Positions 1 through 8,701 of a stretch of 32,827 bases of DNA are shown here, piece by piece. A model generated the notes under the pieces. The model saw nothing but the letters and a program-made list of their open reading frames with translations, did no database searches and was not told the origin of the DNA. This DNA comes from Bacteroidota bacterium (GTDB taxonomy: Bacteria > Bacteroidota > Bacteroidia > Chitinophagales > LD1). A program made the translations under genes and the position numbers. The DNA is taken from NCBI GenBank assembly GCA_026391075.1, contig JAPLES010000009.1:1-32827 (forward strand), read 5' to 3'. Each line of letters opens with the position of its first letter. Positions within the stretch are counted from its first letter, which is position 1.

Positions 1-912
1 CACCGTTTCTGCCATCACATTTTCACTATCTAGGGTTGGGTTTATTTCAGTAAACTCTAAAGCACAAACACGCTCGTTTTGTACCAGCTCCAAAATAATG
101 TCAGCGGCTTCGCGCTCGTTGATGCCGCCTTTCACAGGCGTGCCGGTGCCGCGCGAAATGCTCGGGTCGAGGCAATCTACATCAAACGAAATATAAATTT
201 TATCGCAGTGCGAAAGGTGTTTCATTGCTTCACGACAAATTTTGGTAACGCCCGTTTTTCTAATTTCGGAGGTAGTAAAATTTTTAACCTTATGCTTTTT
301 CAGCAAGTATCCTTCCTGCTCTTCAAAATCGCGAAGGGTCATAAAAAGCAAATCGCGGTATTCTAGTTTCGGAGTTAAATCACCTACATTTTTTAGTCTT
401 TCCCACAGTTCAATCGTTTCATAATCTAAATCGTTCACCTTGTTTTCAATATTGTCTTCGGCAAGCGCGGTGGCCAAAGTCATACCGTGAAAATTCCCCG
501 AGGGCGAAGTATAAGGGGAGTGAAGATCGGCATGTGCATCTATCCAAATAACACCTAGCCGAGAATCGGGATACGCCATTTTAATTCCGGCAATGGTGCC
601 GCCTGCATTGGAGTGGTCGCCCGAAAGCACAATAGGAAATTTTCCATCCTTCAACGAATCGCGCAAAGCTGCTCCTATTCGTTCATACATTTTAAGCACA
701 CTTCTTATGCGCTTAGCGTAGCGGCTTTCAATCATACCATATAAAGAGGCGTTGTCATCGGGTATATTGATGCTTCGGTGTGTTTTAAAAAAATTGCTTC
801 GAAAATCGAGAGCAGCAATTTTAATTGCATCTACACCTAAACTTGCACCGCGGGTTCCAGCACCCACTTCGCTTTTAATTTCAATCAGTCGTATTTGTCT
901 TCCTTTTTTCAT
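1..912 (-). CDS. rocF: Arginase (ureohydrolase family), C-terminus cut by window edge
   Basis: Arginase hydrolyses L-arginine to ornithine and urea in the cytoplasm, using a two-manganese centre. Translating the minus strand from the ATG at 912 gives 304 codons open to base 1, so only a short C-terminal tail is missing. The metal-binding motifs appear in family order: GDHS, then DAHADLH followed by a TSPSGNFHGM segment typical of arginase rather than agmatinase, then SFDVDCLDPS with GTGTPV just after. An in-frame stop lies upstream of the ATG, which supports this start although TTG and ATT codons sit between. The gene is divergent from glycerol kinase across a 180-bp spacer. Formimidoylglutamase is a possible alternative within the superfamily, but the GNFHGM and GTGTPV segments favour arginase. 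Confidence 0.9.
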   Translation of the reverse strand, partial: MKKGRQIRLIEIKSEVGAGTRGASLGVDAIKIAALDFRSNFFKTHRSINIPDDNASLYGMIESRYAKRIRSVLKMYERIGAALRDSLKDGKFPIVLSGDHSNAGGTIAGIKMAYPDSRLGVIWIDAHADLHSPYTSPSGNFHGMTLATALAEDNIENKVNDLDYETIELWERLKNVGDLTPKLEYRDLLFMTLRDFEEQEGYLLKKHKVKNFTTSEIRKTGVTKICREAMKHLSHCDKIYISFDVDCLDPSISRGTGTPVKGGINEREAADIILELVQNERVCALEFTEINPTLDSENVMAETV

Positions 913-1062
913 AAAAATGCTTTTCAATAGGCGGTTAATTCCAAGCCGCGTTCAAATGAACGCCAACAACCCGAAAATAAAGTGGGGTGAAGAAGGCTTT
1001 GGCCTAAAATGTTTATAAAAAAGATACACCGAATTGTGTTCTTTCTATATTTAAGTCGCTAA

Positions 1063-2595
<1,533 letters not shown>

Positions 2596-2616
2596 ATAGC
2601 AATAGCTTGTGAAATA

Positions 2617-2664
2617 GAAACAAACCCCAAAAGAAAATCTTGTTTTTTGGGGTTTGTTTCTTTA
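2617..2664 (+). terminator. Rho-independent terminator after glpK
   Basis: A perfect 16-bp inverted repeat (arms 2617-2632 and 2645-2660, each with the core AAACCCC/GGGGTTT) has a 12-nt loop and is followed by a T-rich tail. It starts 21 bp after the glpK stop and isolates glpK from tatC. Confidence 0.88.
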
Positions 2665-2700
2665 TTGTTTCCTGCTTCTGGTTATAGCTACTACTCGCTG

Positions 2701-2728
2701 TTGCTCTTCGCCATTTCTTCTACATTCG
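2701..2728 (+). promoter_or_regulatory. Bacteroidota-type promoter for tatC
   Basis: A TTG at 2701-2703 and TACATTCG at 2721-2728 are separated by 17 bp. This resembles the Bacteroidota consensus (TTTG, 17-23 bp, TAnnTTTG) with one change in the -7 box. The box ends only 4 bp before the tatC ATG, so transcription would begin at or next to the start codon. Confidence 0.55.
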
Positions 2729-2732
2729 CGCC

Positions 2733-3581
2733 ATGTTAGGCAAAAAAAATCCTGCTAATCCTGAAGCAGAAATGGGTTTCTTTGATCACCTCGAGGCCTT
2801 GCGTTGGCATTTGATTCGTTCGGTAATTGCAGTAGTGGTTTGTGCTTCATTCGTAGGTGTTTTTTACGATTTTGTTTTTGATAAAATCATTCTGGGCATT
2901 TGCTCTAAAGATTTTCCTACGTATCGTTTGCTTTGCTACATCACGCGTACTTATCATATAGGCGATGGTATTTGTATTGATAAAGACATTCCGCTCGAGT
3001 TGCAAAACCTTGCCATGTTCGGGCAAATTACGTTGCTGTTTCAATACTCGCTCATCATTGGTTTTGTGTTAGCGTTTCCATATATCATTTTTGAGTTGTG
3101 GCGTTTTGTGGCTCCGGCATTAGGCGAAAAGCAACAGAAAAAAACATCGCTCATTATTCTCGCGTGTTCGTTTTTCTTTTTTGTTGGAGTGGTGTTTTGC
3201 TACTTCATCATTATTCCTTTCTCTGTAAATTTTGCGGTCAACTTTACTATCAGCAGCAAAATCAAAAACAACTTTACCATTGATAACTACATTGATTTTT
3301 TCACGGTGATGTTGCTTGCTATTGGTGCCGTATTCGAATTGCCAATGGTTGTTTATTTTCTTTCACGTTTTGGAATACTAGGCGCCAAAGCCATGCGCAG
3401 TGCGCGCAGATATGCGATTGTAATTATTTTAATAGTAGCTGGAGTTATTACTCCATCCCCTGATGTATTCACACAATGTTTAGTGGCGGTGCCTATTTAC
3501 ATTTTGTATGAGCTCAGTATTTTTATAGCTGCGCGAAATGATAAACGGAGAATGAAAGAAGAGCAAAATGCTTCCGTGTAA
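2733..3581 (+). CDS. tatC: Sec-independent protein translocase subunit TatC
   Basis: Inner-membrane core of the twin-arginine translocase, which binds Tat signal peptides and exports folded proteins. It has 282 residues with about six hydrophobic membrane segments. Family signatures: the cytoplasmic N-terminal motif FFDHLEALRWHLIRS, the FELWRFVAPAL segment preceding an acidic-lysine stretch (GEKQQKK) between membrane helices, and the ITPSPDVFTQ motif near the fifth helix. There is an insertion in the first periplasmic loop (about residues 55-90, containing three cysteines) compared with short TatC proteins; such loops are common in Bacteroidota (family knowledge). No tatA/tatB gene is adjacent. 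An HNH-type gene follows after 11 bp and could be co-transcribed. Confidence 0.95.
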   Translation: MLGKKNPANPEAEMGFFDHLEALRWHLIRSVIAVVVCASFVGVFYDFVFDKIILGICSKDFPTYRLLCYITRTYHIGDGICIDKDIPLELQNLAMFGQITLLFQYSLIIGFVLAFPYIIFELWRFVAPALGEKQQKKTSLIILACSFFFFVGVVFCYFIIIPFSVNFAVNFTISSKIKNNFTIDNYIDFFTVMLLAIGAVFELPMVVYFLSRFGILGAKAMRSARRYAIVIILIVAGVITPSPDVFTQCLVAVPIYILYELSIFIAARNDKRRMKEEQNASV

Positions 3582-3592
3582 AACAAAATAGC

Positions 3593-4165
3593 ATGACAAC
3601 TTTAAAGGCATATGAAGAGTGGAAACAGATTGAGTCACTCACCCAAATGACTCTTCGGAAAAACTATGCGGTGACAAATTTCGGAAGACTAATTTCTTAC
3701 AAAGAAAAAATTGAGGATGGAATGGAGGTGGGCAAATCAATGATTGAAGGCTATCGAGTAATGACGCTTAAACCTTTTAAAGGCAAAAAGAATTTGACTT
3801 TGCTTGTTCACAAATTAGTTGCCGAATATTTTTTGCCGGCAAAAACAGAAGAACAACTTTGGGTGATTCATAAAGACCACAATAAAATCAATAACAAACC
3901 TTCTAATTTAAAATGGGTAACTAAAGCTGAATGGTGGGCGCATTGGAAAAAATCGGAAGCTGTACAAGAAAATATTAAGAAGTTGATTGCTCCTAAACAA
4001 CAAGGAAAAAAACTTGATTCAACCGATGTAATTCGAATAAAAAAAATGCTCTTCAACCCGAACAGAAAAACCAGATATACCATTATTGCGAAGCAATTCA
4101 ACGTTTCGGTGATGCAGTTGTACCGAATTAAATCGGGCGAAAACTGGAGCCACGTGAAAGTGTGA
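3593..4165 (+). CDS. NUMOD4/HNH endonuclease-like protein with C-terminal HTH
   Basis: A 190-residue protein with three segments. Residues about 8-55 fit a NUMOD4-like DNA-binding module (EEWK, then YAVTNFGRLISY). Residues about 65-115 resemble an HNH_3-type nuclease core: VHKLVAEYF, then HKDHNKINNKPSNLKWVT, where the first histidine, the asparagine pair and the final NLKWVT match the usual layout. Residues about 140-188 look like a helix-turn-helix (STDVIRIKK, then IAKQFNVSVMQLYRIKSG). HNH/NUMOD proteins are best known as homing endonucleases, but this one is free-standing: there is no intron or disrupted gene around it, and it follows tatC by 11 bp on the same strand. Its function is unknown; a domesticated DNA-binding or nicking role is inference. 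It is convergent with the next gene. Confidence 0.75.
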   Translation: MTTLKAYEEWKQIESLTQMTLRKNYAVTNFGRLISYKEKIEDGMEVGKSMIEGYRVMTLKPFKGKKNLTLLVHKLVAEYFLPAKTEEQLWVIHKDHNKINNKPSNLKWVTKAEWWAHWKKSEAVQENIKKLIAPKQQGKKLDSTDVIRIKKMLFNPNRKTRYTIIAKQFNVSVMQLYRIKSGENWSHVKV

Positions 4166-4193
4166 AAAACAGGCTTTAGGATTGCCTATCACC

Positions 4194-5348
4194 TTATTTC
4201 TTTTTCTCCATTTCCATCTTCAACCACTCTAAATAATCGCCATACAAAAAGAAAGGAATGTTGTATTGGTCTTTACTCAATTCTAAATAAGTTTGGTGCA
4301 AGGCTTTCATATTATCTTTCATTTTTTGAATAGTACCGCTACTTTTTACAAAGCGAAGTAGTGCCCGCTCGGGGGCATAAAGCTTTTCCTGTTTCAATAA
4401 ACTCTTATAAATTGAATCGGCAGTAGAAGTAACAAGACTGTGATTATTTAATTTGTAATAACAGAGCAGAAATAAAAAGCGGTAACTAATTAAGAATGGT
4501 GTGCGCATTATTTTTTCCTGCGGCTGAATTTGCAGCAAGTAATCCAACGCTTTATTCGGTTCGTTGTTTAAGTAATATAACCGCGCACCGGCATAAGGTA
4601 TTTCGTATGATTGTAATGCATCACTCCATTGGTTTTTTTCTTCGGGGTGCATACAAATTTCAAAATGCTCAATGCCTTCAGCATATTTTGATTCGCGTAT
4701 GTAGTAAGCAAGTTCGAGTGTAATTAATTGGGCTTTTGCGCGCTCGTGAATGCTTATTAAGGGAACATTTTGTTTGATTTCATCGGTATGTTTTTTTATT
4801 TCTTGCAACTCATGCCAACTTATTTTGGGTTGACGAAGCATGCTCCATAATAAAGAACTGATTAAAGCCATTTCGCCAATAGCTCCATTTCTTCCGCTTA
4901 CTTTTGTACGAAAATGTTGTAGGTGGATTCGAATTTTTTGGTTGGCTTGGGGAACATTGAGCACAATCATTAAGCCGCCTAGCAAGGAGTAATAAATTTT
5001 CAAGGTACGATTGTAAATACTTTCTACTGGCACGTGCACCCTTTCGTCATTCCAAATTTCTTCGTATAGTTTAGCTTGGGCAGGTGTTCGTGGCTCTCCT
5101 ATTTTTTTAACCAATTCAAAATAACGGAAAAGCAAAAACAGATAATCAATATTTTGACGGTTCATGTCAGCCGCTTTCAATCGTTGTTCGAAAAATTTTA
5201 GTCTAAAATCATAATCGTTGTTTACAGGTGCGTAGTTTATGGTAAGCACTTCCTGCAACTCATGCGCGCGAAGCAAAGCTGCAATAGACGAGTTATCCTC
5301 TAACTCGGGAATAATTTTTTGCAAAAATTTATGCGCGCTTTCAAACAA
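4194..5348 (-). CDS. Helical-repeat (TPR-like) protein, probably 5'-truncated
   Basis: No catalytic motif is recognised. The product is almost entirely predicted helix, with TPR-like spacing in segments such as YIRESKYAEGIEHFEIC and YLNNEPNKALDYLLQI, and resembles a family of long Bacteroidota helical-repeat proteins of unknown role (recollection, not searched). The start is problematic. The frame stays open to the right through the divergent gene at 5378, and there is no ATG for the first ~80 codons; only TTG or GTG codons are available. The TTG at 5348 is used here because the one at 5402 lies inside the neighbouring gene. Members I recall carry an additional N-terminal region, so this copy may have lost its 5' end. 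It ends 28 bp from the convergent HNH gene. Confidence 0.6.
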   Translation of the reverse strand: MFESAHKFLQKIIPELEDNSSIAALLRAHELQEVLTINYAPVNNDYDFRLKFFEQRLKAADMNRQNIDYLFLLFRYFELVKKIGEPRTPAQAKLYEEIWNDERVHVPVESIYNRTLKIYYSLLGGLMIVLNVPQANQKIRIHLQHFRTKVSGRNGAIGEMALISSLLWSMLRQPKISWHELQEIKKHTDEIKQNVPLISIHERAKAQLITLELAYYIRESKYAEGIEHFEICMHPEEKNQWSDALQSYEIPYAGARLYYLNNEPNKALDYLLQIQPQEKIMRTPFLISYRFLFLLCYYKLNNHSLVTSTADSIYKSLLKQEKLYAPERALLRFVKSSGTIQKMKDNMKALHQTYLELSKDQYNIPFFLYGDYLEWLKMEMEKKK

Positions 5349-5377
5349 TTTTTTTTGTAAAAGCAAAAAATAAAAAG

Positions 5378-5776
5378 ATGGCAAAACAAAACACAGGCAC
5401 AAAAGAAAACCCTTGGAATTTGAAAACAGCTCCCGGCACTTCTGAATACACGATGTATCGCGAAGAAGAAATTCTTGTTTGTAAAGTAGGCAGCACCACC
5501 TTGCATTATCAATGGCGTTGTGTAGATGATTTACACGCTATGCTCAAAAAACATGGCGATTGGCTAGAGCTTGGCGCAGCCGATGAACAAAAACCCGCGA
5601 AAGAAAATACAGTAGAAGCCTGGGGACGCTCCGAAAAAAATCCGGTGAAAGGTTGGTATGGTTTAAAGAAAGGTTTTCGCGGAAGATTCGGTATGTATTT
5701 GCCACCACTATTGGAAGAACTTGGTTTGGTTGAGTTAGAACACAATCCCAAAAACAACAGAGTTAAAGCAAAATAA
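5378..5776 (+). CDS. Conserved small protein of unknown function (DUF6855-like)
   Basis: A 132-residue soluble protein with no signal peptide or membrane segment. It has a compact, conserved look: KENPWNLKTAPGTSEYTMY at the N-terminus, then VGSTTLHYQWRCVDDLHAML, HGDWLELGAADEQKP, VEAWGRS, GWYGLKKGFRGRFGMYLPP and a final EHNPKNNRVKAK. This pattern matches small proteins in many bacterial phyla that I believe are grouped as DUF6855; the family name is from memory. No reaction is known. Start at the ATG giving MAKQNTGTKENP. The gene is head-to-head with the helical-repeat gene with no room for a shared promoter, and a repeat-rich spacer follows. Confidence 0.75.
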   Translation: MAKQNTGTKENPWNLKTAPGTSEYTMYREEEILVCKVGSTTLHYQWRCVDDLHAMLKKHGDWLELGAADEQKPAKENTVEAWGRSEKNPVKGWYGLKKGFRGRFGMYLPPLLEELGLVELEHNPKNNRVKAK

Positions 5777-5784
5777 ATTAAATG

Positions 5785-5801
5785 AAATCTAAACAGCTTC
5801 T
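5785..5801. repeat. Solo copy of the MITE-like terminal repeat
   Basis: A 17-bp exact match to the right end of the element at 12375-12540 (AAATCTAAACAGCTTCT; compare 12524-12540). No second end is visible here, so this is a remnant or a chance solo end. It sits 8 bp after the stop of the small conserved gene. Confidence 0.5.
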
Positions 5802-5817
5802 AAAGGCGCAATCCTGA

Positions 5818-5933
5818 GTAGTGACGCACTTTGATTTATTTATCACAAAATGTCACGCTGCGCTTGTCGAAGCGTTTTCCCTTTTATCCTTCGACAAGCT
5901 CAGGATGACATAAGCCTTAAATTCAGTCACTAC
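5818..5933. repeat. Intergenic REP-like palindrome with nested outer arms
   Basis: The inner inverted repeat pairs 5851-5872 with 5889-5910 at 19 of 22 positions; its core is CTTGTCGAAG / CTTCGACAAG. An outer 8-bp pair, GTAGTGAC (5818-5825) and GTCACTAC (5926-5933), frames it. The inner arms match the palindrome inside asnB (10301-10349), so the two are copies of one dispersed family. Such GACAAGCTCAGG-type palindromes are known as dispersed repeats in environmental bacterial genomes. The spacer 5777-5997 has nothing else that I recognise. Confidence 0.75.
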
Positions 5934-5997
5934 CAATCCGTGGCATACTTTTTTTAATGTTAAACTTTTTTTATTTTTCCTGATAAAATCAAGTCGT

Positions 5998-8196
5998 ATG
6001 AAAAAAGCATACTCACCTCTACTTTTAATGTTCTCCCTTCTGCTGTCCTTTCAAGCCGCTTTTGCAGGCGGATATGATGAGTATTATAAAAAGAAAATGG
6101 AAACTCCGAATGGAGACCCCCTATCAACCAGTCGTGGATTTTATTGGGCGAATACAAACAGTTATGAGCATATTGTATCTACTTCAAAAGGAGTTTGGTT
6201 AGAAGACGTATATCAGCCGGGCAAATTCACCCTAATCTTTGATGTTGGCAAAGATGCAACGATTGTTTCTGTTACTGAGAAATTGAGCTCCTATGGCAGA
6301 AAAGGAAGAACAGCATCGGCTATAGTAATAACGCTAAGTGATAATACGGTGGTGATTATAGACAGTAATGGTGACGAAGAAGAAATTACTGCTTCGGCTC
6401 TTACGCTGCTTTATGCCAACACCGGTGAAATGATTAAAGATATGGCGGGCGATGATATGTACGCTATTACGGGAAACTATTGCTACATAAGCAGCGACAG
6501 TGCGCACACCTGGCTGCTTGATACCGCTGGGCTTACTAATTTATATTTCTACAATCTTTCTTTCGATAGTTTGCAGCGTGTTTATCTTTCCACCAATTTT
6601 GGGTTGTACACACAAGACCTCGGCTCCATGCAATGGGTTAAGAATACTGCTCTCACAGGTACCAGTTGTTCTTTTGTTTATGTGGACCGGTTTCAAAATA
6701 TATGGGCTAAAACCAATACCGGATTTTATGTGAGTACAGACAGAGGGCTTTCCTTTTTACCTGCACCTGCAGGAATTACCGGCTCTGTAGTTTCTATGGC
6801 AGATGATATTTATGGTAATGTTTATGTTATTTCAACTAATGTACTTTATAAATCAGTAGGAGGAATTCAAACTTTTATGGCGACCGATGGAAATATTGTT
6901 TCGCAAATTAACGAAACAGTAGCCTTCCAGACTTTCAATAAAGTTTCTGCTGATTCATTTGTTTTTGTTGCCACTAAATATGGCTCCTTTACCAGTTACG
7001 ACCAAGGAACCACCTGGACTTATGGAGGAGTACCATCACGTATCAATTACGGCATAGCTAAAACTTCTTCAGGCAGATTATTAGTGAGTAATAATGTAGG
7101 AGTTCATTCCCGCGAAGCCAACGACACGGTTTGGTCTAAACGTTTTCCGGCTTCAGGTTTCGAAACGGCAGCAAAAATTTTTAAGGATAACAGCGGAAAC
7201 CTTTACACTACTTCGCAAAGCAATAAGCTCATTTGGAAAAGCACCGATGGAGGCACTACCTGGAATTTAGATACGGCTTCTTATGCCAATACAAACGGAA
7301 ACGTTTATAGTTTTTACACCGACCCGTTAGGCAATCAACATGCGTATGTGTTGGCTTCACCACCCTTGGTATACACCAAAAACGGTGGAGGCAGTTGGAC
7401 AATAGATACCGTTGGATTTACCGCTGCAAATTTTTCAACCGCAACTGCATGGGGAACTGATAATAACGGCAACTTGTATCTCGCAACACCTTCGGTGTAT
7501 TTACAAAAACGACCAATTGGCGGTGGCGCTTGGGTAACAGATACTGCGGGCTTGTTGAATCAGGCAACCATTTACGATTTAGCGGTGGACGGTAACGGCA
7601 CGCTTTGGGCAGGCACCTATATTGGCGCATTCAAGCGTGTTTGTGGTGTGTGGCAGCAACTTACTTATCCCGTAGGTACACAAATTGGTGTTACGAATTC
7701 GTGCTTTGTAGTAAGTGTTGACGGTGCCGGTGCAGTTTGGACACAGTGGAGTTACTTTAATACCCTAGGCCATGCTATTGGTTCGGGTGTTTATTTTACG
7801 CTCGATAGCGGCACTAACTGGACAAGCATGAGTTTCGATAGTATTACTTTCCGGCAACTATATTCTGTGGGAGATACTACGTATGCCATTAGTTATGCCG
7901 ATGGGTTGTTTCGGTTTACACGCGATGGCGGCACTGTTTCTGTACACGAAATAAAAGATGCGACTGCAAGCATTTTGCTTTATCCAAATCCTGCGCAAAA
8001 CAAATTGACGGTTGAATTGAGTGAAACAGTTTCAGAAATTTCTGTGCTTGATGTAAGCGGAAGAAAATTGAAAACCATCACCGGAAATTTTTCGGGCAAA
8101 ACAGAAATAGATATTTCTTCGCTGCCAAAAGGAAATTATTTATTGCTGCTGCGCGAAACACAGAACATGAAAACAGTAAAATTTGTGAAGCAGTAG
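5998..8196 (+). CDS. Type IX-secreted Asp-box beta-propeller protein
   Basis: A 732-residue secreted protein. Residues 1-23 are a Sec signal peptide ending ...AAFA. The body contains repeated Asp-box/BNR-type motifs (S/T-x-D-x-G-x-T-W): STDRGLSF, SYDQGTTW, STDGGTTW, TKNGGGSW and TLDSGTNW. These are typical of sialidase-like or photosystem-assembly-like beta-propellers. The last ~75 residues (from LYPNPAQNKLTVEL through GRKL to a KTVKFVKQ end) are a type A sorting domain of the kind read by the type IX secretion system, which moves cargo through the outer membrane and anchors or releases it. No sialidase catalytic residues can be assigned, so it may be a binding or structural surface protein. 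The start at the ATG gives a clean MKK signal peptide. Confidence 0.88.
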   Translation: MKKAYSPLLLMFSLLLSFQAAFAGGYDEYYKKKMETPNGDPLSTSRGFYWANTNSYEHIVSTSKGVWLEDVYQPGKFTLIFDVGKDATIVSVTEKLSSYGRKGRTASAIVITLSDNTVVIIDSNGDEEEITASALTLLYANTGEMIKDMAGDDMYAITGNYCYISSDSAHTWLLDTAGLTNLYFYNLSFDSLQRVYLSTNFGLYTQDLGSMQWVKNTALTGTSCSFVYVDRFQNIWAKTNTGFYVSTDRGLSFLPAPAGITGSVVSMADDIYGNVYVISTNVLYKSVGGIQTFMATDGNIVSQINETVAFQTFNKVSADSFVFVATKYGSFTSYDQGTTWTYGGVPSRINYGIAKTSSGRLLVSNNVGVHSREANDTVWSKRFPASGFETAAKIFKDNSGNLYTTSQSNKLIWKSTDGGTTWNLDTASYANTNGNVYSFYTDPLGNQHAYVLASPPLVYTKNGGGSWTIDTVGFTAANFSTATAWGTDNNGNLYLATPSVYLQKRPIGGGAWVTDTAGLLNQATIYDLAVDGNGTLWAGTYIGAFKRVCGVWQQLTYPVGTQIGVTNSCFVVSVDGAGAVWTQWSYFNTLGHAIGSGVYFTLDSGTNWTSMSFDSITFRQLYSVGDTTYAISYADGLFRFTRDGGTVSVHEIKDATASILLYPNPAQNKLTVELSETVSEISVLDVSGRKLKTITGNFSGKTEIDISSLPKGNYLLLLRETQNMKTVKFVKQ

Positions 8197-8228
8197 GCTG
8201 ATAAAAAATCGTTCAACAAAAACACTCC

Positions 8229-8657
8229 ATGAAAATTGCACTCGGTGGCGACCATGCCGGCTTCGAATACAAAAAAGAAATCATTGCCTTTCTTCAAGCA
8301 AAGAATGTGGAGACAAAAGATTTCGGACCTTTCAATTTAGATAGCGTTGACTATCCCGATTTTGTTCATCCCGTTGCAAGCGGAGTGGAGAAGGGTGAAT
8401 TCGATTTAGGCATTCTTATTTGCGGAAGTGCTAACGGTGTGGCAATGACAGCAAACAAACATCAAAACATTCGCGCAGGAATTGCCTGGGGCGCAGAACT
8501 GGCTAAACTTACACGCCAACATAACAACGCAAACATTCTTTGTTTACCTGCACGTTTTATTTCGCTCGATGTGGCGAAGGAATGTGTTACTGCATTTATT
8601 GAAACGGCTTTTGAAGGCGGAAGACATCAGAACCGCGTAGATAAAATTGCCTGCTGA
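8229..8657 (+). CDS. rpiB: Ribose-5-phosphate isomerase B
   Basis: Interconverts ribose 5-phosphate and ribulose 5-phosphate in the pentose phosphate pathway. It has 142 residues, the typical RpiB/LacAB size. Motifs: GGDHAGFEYK at residues 6-15 (Asp8 and His9 bind substrate in the family), DYPDF at 41-45, the catalytic cysteine at 65 in ILICGSANGVAMTANK, and a downstream LARFIS-like segment (LPARFISLD). It starts 32 bp after the propeller gene and lies 44 bp upstream of asnB. A LacA/LacB-type isomerase is the only serious alternative, and the isolated single copy favours RpiB. Confidence 0.95.
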   Translation: MKIALGGDHAGFEYKKEIIAFLQAKNVETKDFGPFNLDSVDYPDFVHPVASGVEKGEFDLGILICGSANGVAMTANKHQNIRAGIAWGAELAKLTRQHNNANILCLPARFISLDVAKECVTAFIETAFEGGRHQNRVDKIAC

Positions 8658-8688
8658 TAAATCGGCAATAAGCATTTTCTCAAATTGC

Positions 8689-8696
8689 TACATTCG
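8689..8696 (+). promoter_or_regulatory. -7 promoter box close to asnB start
   Basis: TACATTCG, identical to the box before tatC, ends 5 bp before the asnB ATG. I see no good upstream TTG at the expected distance, so this is less certain than the tatC promoter. Because the asnB start is fixed by the catalytic Cys2, a transcript from this box would be nearly leaderless. Confidence 0.4.
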
Positions 8697-8701
8697 CCCC
8701 A

